14,024 bases of DNA from CAZLYK01 sp964563495 (lineage in GTDB: Bacteria; Acidobacteriota; Blastocatellia; RBC074), in contig CAZLYK010000145.1 of assembly GCA_964563495.1 (NCBI GenBank), forward strand, positions 1 through 14,024, written 5' to 3'. Below the pieces are notes generated by a model that did not search any database, was not told where the DNA came from, and was given only the letters and a program-made list of their open reading frames with translations. Shown piece by piece: positions 8,238-14,024 of this stretch. Every line of letters begins with the position of its first letter. Positions within the stretch are counted from its first letter, which is position 1. The translations under genes were made by a program, and so were the position numbers.

Positions 8238-10280
8238 ATGAACCCATTGTCATCGATTTCCAATCCCTTCCGCAGCGCGATCGTGGCAGACCCCTGGCAG
8301 TGGGACGTCGTCGACGTGCCGGAGATACACCGCGACGCGTTTGAGCTTTGCCGGCGCGCGCTGGAGTACGTCCGGACGCGGCACCAGTCGACTTCAGTCC
8401 TGCTCTATGGCGAAGCGGGAAGCGGTAAAACCCACCTCCTGGCTCGGCTGCAGGCATACCTGGCGGGGCAATTGAAACTATATGGCGTTGCTCCTCCGGC
8501 CGTCTTCATCTCAGTCCGGCTGCAGACCAGCCCGCAGATGATCTGGCGTCACCTGCGCAACAAGTTTGGCGAGGATCTGCTGCGGCCGACCGCGGACGGG
8601 CGATCGCAGCTCGAAAGGATCGTGCTCCCGCGGATCGGGACAGCCTGCCCGGAGATGGGCGAGCCGCTTGCGTGGTTGGAAAAGCTGCTACGCGCGGGCC
8701 GCACTTCAGCCGAATCGGCCGCGGAGATGGAAGATGCTCTGGATCGTCTGGATCAGATGGCGCAGATAAACGATCGCGATCTGGTCATGATCATCGGCCA
8801 CCTGCTCATGGGGCGACATCGTCGTGACGCGCGGGCCTGGCTGCGCGGTGAGTCCCTGCCCGAGGCCGCACTGGCGCAGATCGGCGTCAACGTCGAGCAG
8901 GAGGGCGAGCCGGAAGAACGCGCCCGACGTCTGGTCTTGAGCCTGACCCGTTTGACGGGTCCCGACATCCCCCTCGTCTTCTGTTTCGATCAGGTCGAGG
9001 CGCTGCAATCACACCCGGAGGATTTGGCCGGGCTGCACAAGTTCGGGCAGATGGTCAGTTTCCTGCGCGATGAAACGATCAACACTCTCTTGATCTCCTG
9101 CATTCTGTCGACCTTTCTGGCCACGCTCGATCAGGCGATTATCAGCTCTGATCGTGATCGCCTGGCGGTCTTTGGGGAGAGGGATCTGGCCTCACTCAAA
9201 CCCGCCGAGGCCAAACGACTGGTCGAGGCGCGGCTCAATTCAAGCATTGAGCTGCGGGCGCTGCGCCCGATTCATCACGACCGATTCTGGCCACTCGAGG
9301 AGAGCGATATCGATCAAGCCCTGCGATTGAAAAAGGACACACCGCGGGCCCTGCTCTCTTTTTGCGCCGATAGATTCGAAGCCCTGGGCCGGCCGGCCTT
9401 TGACCGGACATCCACGACGGTCTCGGAGTTCTTATCCCAGACTCTGGAAGAGCGGCTGGAGCGCGCATCGGCCAACGCGACGGCCGATCAGGCGGACCAG
9501 ATAATCACGCACGGCCTGCCGTTGCTGCTGCGATTGATCGATCCACGGTGGGAGCTCAAAGCCCTGGCGCGTTTCCGCGACGCCGATCTGGTCTTTGAAG
9601 GGCCGCGCGGCCGGGTCAGCGTCTGCCTCTGCAATCATCGCAACATGACCAGCCTGGCCGGCCGGCTGAGGCGGCTGCGCGAACAGGTCAAAGAACAGGT
9701 CCTGGAAGAACCGACGCGGGAAAAGTTCGTCCTCCTGCGCGACGCCAGATTGCCCATCGGCGCCCAGGCCAAAAAGACCAGAGAGCATCGCGAGCAGCTT
9801 CTGGCGCAGGGCTTTCACTGGCTGAGCGCGTCTGAAGAGATGATCACCTCGCTCGACGCACTGCGCGGCCTGCTCTCAGATGCCAAAGCCGGCGATCTAT
9901 CGAACGGCGGCGAATCGGTCAACCCTCTGACCGTCCAGGATTGGATGGCCGCCAATCTAGACGCCAGGCTGAGACCCCTGCGAGATCTGCTCGAAGCCAT
10001 ACTTCCCGATGCGGCTCCCACGGGTGACCAGTCCGCGGACGACCCGGAGTTCGAACTCTGCGAGGACATCAGCGAACTGCTCTACCATCATCATCTCGTC
10101 TCGGCCGCCGATGTCGCCTGCCGGCTGGACCGCGACGAATCGCTCATCGAGAATTGCGCTCGCCGCCATCCCCAAAGGTTCGGCCTGCTCAACGGCCCTC
10201 CGGCCGTGCTCTTCCAATTGACGCTCCAACCGGTCAGCGGCGATCAGGATTTTGAGATGGCTCTAGAGGAGGTGAAGTAG
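8238..10280 (+). CDS. P-loop ATPase (AAA+/Orc-Cdc6-like) with C-terminal nuclease-like and winged-helix regions
   Basis: This 680-aa soluble ATPase is the middle gene of the three-gene operon. Walker A is GEAGSGKT at 58-65 and Walker B is LVFCFDQVE at 246-254 (D251). A possible sensor-2 arginine is R370 in the DTPRALL segment. The spacing resembles Orc/Cdc6-type and BREX-type ATPases, but no specific family is certain. A long insert (about 105-235), rich in Arg and Glu, lies between the Walker motifs. Residues 430-545 have an alternating strand pattern around DADLVFEG and VSVCLCN that could be a degenerate restriction-nuclease fold, with Asn where the catalytic lysine would be. Residues 610-665 look like another winged helix. 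Its stop (TAG) shares a base with the GTG of the next gene, implying coupled synthesis. It probably loads or powers the nuclease-translocase on DNA; this is inferred. Confidence 0.85.
   Translation: MNPLSSISNPFRSAIVADPWQWDVVDVPEIHRDAFELCRRALEYVRTRHQSTSVLLYGEAGSGKTHLLARLQAYLAGQLKLYGVAPPAVFISVRLQTSPQMIWRHLRNKFGEDLLRPTADGRSQLERIVLPRIGTACPEMGEPLAWLEKLLRAGRTSAESAAEMEDALDRLDQMAQINDRDLVMIIGHLLMGRHRRDARAWLRGESLPEAALAQIGVNVEQEGEPEERARRLVLSLTRLTGPDIPLVFCFDQVEALQSHPEDLAGLHKFGQMVSFLRDETINTLLISCILSTFLATLDQAIISSDRDRLAVFGERDLASLKPAEAKRLVEARLNSSIELRALRPIHHDRFWPLEESDIDQALRLKKDTPRALLSFCADRFEALGRPAFDRTSTTVSEFLSQTLEERLERASANATADQADQIITHGLPLLLRLIDPRWELKALARFRDADLVFEGPRGRVSVCLCNHRNMTSLAGRLRRLREQVKEQVLEEPTREKFVLLRDARLPIGAQAKKTREHREQLLAQGFHWLSASEEMITSLDALRGLLSDAKAGDLSNGGESVNPLTVQDWMAANLDARLRPLRDLLEAILPDAAPTGDQSADDPEFELCEDISELLYHHHLVSAADVACRLDRDESLIENCARRHPQRFGLLNGPPAVLFQLTLQPVSGDQDFEMALEEVK
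10267..10275 (+). promoter_or_regulatory. Near-perfect Shine-Dalgarno for the FtsK-nuclease gene
   Basis: AGGAGGTGA ends 4 bases before the GTG at 10280. It is the strongest ribosome site in the window and lies inside the end of the ATPase gene. It decides the GTG start, which overlaps the TAG stop by one base. Confidence 0.9.
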
Positions 10281-12097
10281 TGGCAGTCACTCTACAGGTG
10301 CGGGAGGTGCGCGAGGCGATCTACCGTGCGGCCGGCGGGGCCCAGGCGACAGGTCACGGCGCTCCTTCGACCCTCCTCCTGGGCCGTTTGTTTCACGAGA
10401 TCTTTGCCGACCTGGTCGGCCCCGATCATACCCGCAACTTCCACGCGGCCCTCGACGAGACAGAGCCGGAATTTGACGAATGGCAACGCGCACTGGTCAG
10501 ACACGCTTATCATCAACTGGTCGGCCCGCGATTGAGACAGCACCAGGCGCTGCTCCATCACGTCTCCGACCAGGTCCTGACTTTCTGGGACGCCGTCCAG
10601 GAACTATGCCAATGGCTGGTCGAGCTGCTCTGGCACCTGCAGCAGCGCGGCCATGATGCGATCATGCTCGACGATCTGGTCCGCGTCGAACAACCAATCG
10701 TCTGGGAACTGTACGAACCTGCCTGGGCCGACAGCGTTCGCTTGACCGGTGTCGCGGACGCAATCTGGCAGATCCCGGGGACCCGCCAATGGTGCGTGGT
10801 TGAGCTCAAAACCGGCCGCACGGCTCCGGAGGCGGATCTGGCGCAGACCTGTCTCTACCATCGCATGCTGGCGGCTTCAGGCGAGCCGGCGAACGGGGCC
10901 ATGGCGCTGGTCAGCTTCGAGCCGCAGCGCCGCGAGCAGTTCTTCCCCGCCGCGGATCTACACGAAGCCCAGGCGAACCTGGTCAGATTGATCGGCCGGC
11001 TGGCCGGCGTCACCGTAGACGCTCAAACACCACCCGCCGAGGTCAAGACCACACACCCCGAGCATGCATCGCTCGGCGCCCGGCTGGTTGAAACGCTCAA
11101 GGAGTATGGGGCTGAGGTCCGTCTGGATGGCCCTATCATCCCCGGCCCGACTTTTCTACGTTTTACCGTCGCCCTCGGCTCGCGCGTCAAACTGAGATCC
11201 GTCGAACGGCTGGCGAAAGAAGTTCAGGTTCGCCTGCGGCTCGATGCCCCACCGCGGATCGGCACCGAGGCCGGTCGCGTCGTGATCGACCTCCAGCGCC
11301 CGGACCGGCAGATGGTCACCTTCTCAATGATTCGCGACCAGCTCCCCACTCCCGATCCGCTGACTGGCTGTTCACAGGCCCCGCTCGGCCTGGACCTCGC
11401 CGGCCGCTTGCGGCTGATCGATTTCTCGCAGCCGGAAGACGCTCATCTGCTCGTCGCCGGAACTACCGGCAGCGGCAAAAGCGAATGGCTGCGCTCGGCG
11501 ATTGCCGGACTGATCGCGACCAATACCCCGTCGACTTTGCGCCTCTTGCTCATCGATCCTAAAAGAAATGCCTTTTATGCCTTGCGCGAATCACCCTTCC
11601 TCTTCTGCCCGATAGTCTTTCCCGACGAACAGCCCGTCGCCCAGGTCCTCACCGATCTGGCTGACGAGATGGATCGCCGCTACCAGATGCTCGGCGAAGA
11701 GGGCGATGATTCTCTCTCCGGCTTCGTCAAACGCACCGGCCGGCAGTTGCCCAGGATCTTCTGCATTTGCGACGAATACGCCGACCTGATCAGCGGCGAC
11801 CGGCAGACACGGAGAGCCATCGAACAACAGATCATTCGGCTCGGTCAAAAAGCCCGCGCCTCGGGCATTCACCTGATCCTGGCAACCCAACATCCGAGCC
11901 GCGAAATCATCAAGGGCGTCCTCGATTCAAATATCCCGGCGCGCGTCGGATTGAAGATGCAGAAAGCGATCGAATCGAAGATGCTCCTCAACTATCCCGG
12001 AGCCGAAACCCTGCTCGGGCGCGGCGACCTCTTGTTCAGAGACGTCGGCGAGCCGATCCGCCTCCAGGGTGCTTACTTGGAAAATAGACAGGATTGA
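10280..12097 (+). CDS. RecB-family nuclease fused to FtsK/SpoIIIE DNA translocase motor
   Basis: This 605-aa soluble fusion combines a nuclease with a double-stranded DNA pump. The N-terminal 245 residues carry the RecB/Cas4-type PD-(D/E)XK set: H39 in GRLFHE, D160 in GVAD, E175-x-K177 in VVELKTG, and the QxxxY motif Q189/Y193. There is no four-cysteine iron-sulphur site. Residues 265-350 resemble the FtsK alpha subdomain. Residues 365-600 are the beta motor: Walker A GTTGSGKS (394-401), Walker B RIFCICDEYADL (492-503), ATQHPS (535-540) and the GAETLLGRGDLLF block (574-586). FtsK membrane helices and the DNA-reading gamma domain are absent. The start is GTG with a strong ribosome site, overlapping the ATPase stop. 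The last residues ENRQD and the TGA derive from the inverted repeat 12080-12220. It likely translocates and cuts DNA with its two operon partners; the target is unknown. Confidence 0.9.
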   Translation: MAVTLQVREVREAIYRAAGGAQATGHGAPSTLLLGRLFHEIFADLVGPDHTRNFHAALDETEPEFDEWQRALVRHAYHQLVGPRLRQHQALLHHVSDQVLTFWDAVQELCQWLVELLWHLQQRGHDAIMLDDLVRVEQPIVWELYEPAWADSVRLTGVADAIWQIPGTRQWCVVELKTGRTAPEADLAQTCLYHRMLAASGEPANGAMALVSFEPQRREQFFPAADLHEAQANLVRLIGRLAGVTVDAQTPPAEVKTTHPEHASLGARLVETLKEYGAEVRLDGPIIPGPTFLRFTVALGSRVKLRSVERLAKEVQVRLRLDAPPRIGTEAGRVVIDLQRPDRQMVTFSMIRDQLPTPDPLTGCSQAPLGLDLAGRLRLIDFSQPEDAHLLVAGTTGSGKSEWLRSAIAGLIATNTPSTLRLLLIDPKRNAFYALRESPFLFCPIVFPDEQPVAQVLTDLADEMDRRYQMLGEEGDDSLSGFVKRTGRQLPRIFCICDEYADLISGDRQTRRAIEQQIIRLGQKARASGIHLILATQHPSREIIKGVLDSNIPARVGLKMQKAIESKMLLNYPGAETLLGRGDLLFRDVGEPIRLQGAYLENRQD

Positions 12098-12220
12098 CAG
12101 GATTTGTGCAGGATTAAACAAGATTATTTAAAAGGGAAGAGCATGTGGTTATCATCAATCCCCCCTTTTTATATTGTCTTGATTAATCCTGCACAAATCC
12201 TGTCAATCCTGTCTATTTTC
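12080..12220. repeat. Inverted repeat holding the stops of both convergent genes; terminator-like
   Basis: Perfect 38-base arms (12080-12117 and 12183-12220) carry the AATAGACAGGATT repeat. The pairing continues imperfectly inward to about 12136 and 12164 (AAAAGGG facing CCCTTTTT), leaving a loop of about 27 bases. The left arm supplies the TGA of the FtsK-nuclease gene (12095-12097) and the right arm supplies the TGA of the MFS gene (12203-12205). A long stem followed by T-rich sequence would suit a bidirectional terminator. Confidence 0.92.
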
Positions 12221-13465
12221 TTCTACGGGCAACCAGACGATCGCCAGACGTCCGGCAGCCGCCGCCAAAAAGATTACGCCGACCGGCAATGAATAACTCC
12301 CCGACCATTCCCGCAAGCTCGATATCAAATAAGGAAACCAGGTCTGCCCCACAGTCATAACCGGGAAGATCACCGCCAGAACGCGGGCGAGTGAAGCCAC
12401 GCCGAACGAATCCGCGGCCATGAGCGCAATCAGCAGAAAGTCGCCGCCCATCGCCAAACCGAAAAAAATCGCAAACCAGTAAGGAGTCTGCGGAGGACGC
12501 AGCAGGATCAGGAACGGGAGCGATGACGCGAGCAACAAAAAAGTCATGGTCATGAGGTGACGCTTGGCGAACCGGTCGGCCAGCCAGCCGACCAGCAGCC
12601 GGCCGGCGGCGCTGACTACCAGCAAGACCAGCAGCGTCTGACTGAACACCAGGTTGAGCAGGCTCTGCTCGGCATACCCGCCGTCCTTGAGAATCAATTT
12701 GAGGTGCTGGCTGATCGCTCCGACCGCACCGACCGAACACGATCCGCCAATGAGCAGGACCCAAAAAGTTCTCTCCCTCAGCAACCGATTAAATGGGGCC
12801 AGCCCGGATGCCGGCGCTCGATCTTGCAGCCCTGTATTTTCACCATCGGGCTGCAAGCCCATGTCTGACGGCCGTTCGCGCAGGACCAATAGAACGACAG
12901 GCCAGGCCAGGAAGAGCAGGCACCCCATGATCTGCAATGCCGCGCGAAAGCCGAAGGATTCGGTCAGCGGCTTGACCACGAAACGCCCCGAGAGCGCTCC
13001 GATCAAACTGATGCCCAGATAAGCAATCGAGAGGGCGGTTCCCCTGTGCCTGACGAACCAGTGCGAGAGAATGACCTGATGCGTCAGCCCCCCGCTGAAG
13101 ACGTTGCCCACCATATAAACCAGCCACCACATCCAGTAGATCCAGACACTCCCATTCATGCGCCCGAACCCGACGAGCGTCGACGCCGTGAGCGCGGTCC
13201 CGATCAGGATCAGGCGCCTGGGCGGATATCGATGCGCCAGCAGCGGCCCCACCCACAACGTGAAGAGCGTCCCCAGCGGCAGACCGAGCGTAATCGTGGA
13301 CCGTGACCATCCGAATCCGCCCTCACTCACCGGACGCTCGAAATAATCATAAAAGAACGGTACGCCAAAATAGGGCAGCCCGACCGCCAGCCCCAAGGTG
13401 AAGAAAGCGGCGATAACTACCCGCCAGCCGTAAAAAAGTGATTTCGACCCTGATGTTGAGCCCAT
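12203..13465 (-). CDS. MFS transporter, monocarboxylate/oxalate-formate-like
   Basis: This 420-aa inner-membrane carrier has about twelve hydrophobic segments in two halves joined by a hydrophilic loop near residues 195-225. The N-terminal FYGWRVV...GLxxGLPYFGVPFF pattern and the GWSRSTIT segment after helix 1 are typical of the MCT/oxalate-formate antiporter branch, so a carboxylic acid substrate is likely but unproven. An MFS loop motif is visible as LLVGWLADRFAKRHLM between helices in the second half. It converges on the nuclease-translocase gene, and its last codons, including Asn-Arg-Gln-Asp and the TGA, lie inside the inverted repeat 12080-12220. The 65-base gap upstream is shared with the divergent selenoprotein gene. 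A TATAAC-like -10 is about 13 bases from the ATG, and no strong ribosome site is seen. A 10-bp palindrome lies inside the gene at 12823-12857. Confidence 0.9.
   Translation of the reverse strand: MGSTSGSKSLFYGWRVVIAAFFTLGLAVGLPYFGVPFFYDYFERPVSEGGFGWSRSTITLGLPLGTLFTLWVGPLLAHRYPPRRLILIGTALTASTLVGFGRMNGSVWIYWMWWLVYMVGNVFSGGLTHQVILSHWFVRHRGTALSIAYLGISLIGALSGRFVVKPLTESFGFRAALQIMGCLLFLAWPVVLLVLRERPSDMGLQPDGENTGLQDRAPASGLAPFNRLLRERTFWVLLIGGSCSVGAVGAISQHLKLILKDGGYAEQSLLNLVFSQTLLVLLVVSAAGRLLVGWLADRFAKRHLMTMTFLLLASSLPFLILLRPPQTPYWFAIFFGLAMGGDFLLIALMAADSFGVASLARVLAVIFPVMTVGQTWFPYLISSLREWSGSYSLPVGVIFLAAAAGRLAIVWLPVEENRQD
12823..12857. repeat. Perfect 10-bp inverted repeat inside the MFS gene
   Basis: CTTGCAGCCC (12823-12832) and GGGCTGCAAG (12848-12857) pair around a 15-base loop. 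In the protein this encodes the central hydrophilic loop as two Gly-Leu-Gln tripeptides around a short polar stretch. It may be a small insertion tolerated in a flexible loop, or chance. Confidence 0.6.
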
Positions 13466-13482
13466 CTTATATGTTATATCTT

Positions 13483-13500
13483 GGGAGCACCGGCGCTCCC
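13483..13500. repeat. GC-rich hairpin in the MFS/selenoprotein divergent gap
   Basis: GGGAGC (13483-13488) and GCTCCC (13495-13500) pair perfectly around ACCGGC, with possible G-T extensions outward. It lies midway between the two divergent start codons, so it could be an operator, a leader hairpin or an extragenic palindrome. The rest of the 65-base gap holds only AT-rich promoter-like stretches. Confidence 0.6.
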
Positions 13501-13530
13501 GGCATGAGCATCTTTTCCCGAAGATAAAAT

Positions 13531-14024
13531 ATGACTGATAAGCTTCATGATTTGAGCCCCATTTTGAGTCAAGCCCGCACGCAGACCGGCGCTACTCTGG
13601 CGGAACTGTCGCAAAACACGCCCGTCCTGCTCGTCTTCCTGCGCCATTTTGGCTGAACCTTCTGCCGCGAAGCTCTGGCAGAGCTCAAAGCCTTACGGAC
13701 AAAGATCGAAGCTACAGGTACGCACCTGGCCTTTGTCCATATGGGCAACGACGAACAGGGCGACGAGATGTTTGCGCATTACGGTCTCGACGATGTCCCG
13801 CGAGTGAGCGACCCTGACGCGAATTTGTATCACGCCTTCGGCCTCGGACGCGCGAGCTTATCGCAGGTCCTCGGACCAAAAGTCTGGCGACGTGGGTTTG
13901 AGTCCTTCTTCAAGGGCGGACACAGGGCCGGACCGATGATCGGCGACGCCTTACAGATGCCGGGCGTATTTTTGATACAGCGCGGGCGCATCCTGCAAGG
14001 ATTCATTCACAATACCTCGGCAGA
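13531..14024 (+). CDS. SelL-related peroxiredoxin-like selenoprotein (UGA = Sec42), 3' end beyond window
   Basis: From the ATG at 13531 the frame runs 164 codons to the window edge with one in-frame TGA (13654-13656, codon 42). Read as selenocysteine it gives the thioredoxin-fold active site FLRHFG-U-TFC-RE: Sec42 and Cys45 form UxxC where AhpC/TSA_2 (peroxiredoxin-like, SelL-related) proteins have CxxC. Downstream family features continue without any frameshift: VHMGND, PRVSDPD, the LYHAFGLGRASLSQ region, GPKVWRRGFE and MPGVFLIQRGRI. The likely role is a cytoplasmic thiol/selenol oxidoreductase or peroxidase; the partner is unknown. TGA is a genuine stop in six neighbouring genes, so the code is not reassigned. 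Candidate SECIS hairpins follow at once (13651-13692). The upstream GAAG is a weak ribosome site. A recent nonsense mutation of a Cys codon (TGC to TGA) cannot be excluded, but the exact active-site position argues against it. Confidence 0.85.
13651..13692 (+). promoter_or_regulatory. Candidate bacterial SECIS element after the UGA codon
   Basis: Two competing folds are visible. One pairs AGCTC (13671-13675) with GAGCT (13681-13685) around the loop TGGCA; a G is the second loop base and lies about 20 bases past the TGA, which fits the usual bacterial SECIS spacing. The other pairs a 7-bp stem (13660-13666 with 13677-13683, one G-U) around a 10-base loop starting with G, with an outer GGCT/AGCC stem (13651-13654 with 13689-13692) that includes the first base of the UGA. 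Hand folding only. Confidence 0.5.

Noticed and set aside
7344..12097. Assignment to BREX, Dnd/Dpt or Wadjet systems
   Set aside because: No methylase, phosphatase, sulphur-transfer or SMC-like gene is present, and the domain fusion differs; only general ATPase similarity is visible.
13504..13527. Seven-codon leader peptide before the selenoprotein
   Set aside because: A short ATG...TAA frame exists but has no ribosome site and no attenuator-like features; chance is likely.
13654..13656. Genetic code change (TGA as Trp or Gly)
   Set aside because: TGA ends six complete genes in this window at proper family lengths, and the TGA sits at a catalytic Cys site.
13531..14024. Simple pseudogene of the redox protein
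   Set aside because: There is only one TGA, exactly at the active site, with an intact frame for the remaining 122 codons and SECIS-like structure; kept as a minor alternative.

Overview
The window is about 14 kb of moderately GC-rich bacterial DNA. It carries ten complete protein genes and one gene cut by the right edge. Coding is dense and the code is standard: TGA is the true stop of six complete genes. Motifs place most genes, but I cannot assign the organism from sequence alone. A mostly housekeeping complement, abundant extragenic palindromes and a probable SelL-type selenoprotein would suit an Acidobacteriota-like genome; that is only an inference.

Layout. From 54 to 7159 six genes run leftward. 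In transcription order they encode an inositol-monophosphatase-family phosphatase, an APC amino acid permease, a class I/II aminotransferase, NAD kinase, a rhomboid protease and a PolA-type DNA polymerase without a 5' nuclease domain. A good sigma-70-like promoter (7211-7239) faces this run. From 7344 to 12097 three rightward genes form a compact operon: a triple winged-helix protein, a 680-aa P-loop ATPase, and a RecB-family nuclease fused to an FtsK motor. An MFS transporter (12203-13465, leftward) converges on it. Divergent from the MFS gene, a rightward gene starts at 13531 and runs off the window. Its reading frame has a TGA exactly where a peroxiredoxin-like family has its first active-site cysteine, with hairpins just downstream, so it is very probably a selenoprotein.

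Repeats. Every complete intergenic gap of more than 10 bp inside the leftward gene run, the 53 bases past polA, and the convergent gap at 12.1 kb hold copies of one repeat with core AATAGACAGGATT. It occurs as solo arms (16-52, 5021-5060) and as inverted pairs enclosing different cargo (2568-2673, 3570-3915, 12080-12220). In three unrelated genes the repeat supplies the last codons and the stop, so the proteins end in Asn-Arg-Gln-Asp. The 3570-3915 copy encloses three related long hairpins whose base differences are largely compensated across the stems.

Most worth following up: (1) the three-gene winged-helix / ATPase / nuclease-translocase operon, which matches no named system I can recall and may be a DNA-processing or defence system; (2) the UGA-containing redox gene; (3) the stop-donating modular repeat and its hairpin array; (4) the natural Tyr at the nucleotide-discrimination position of the DNA polymerase.
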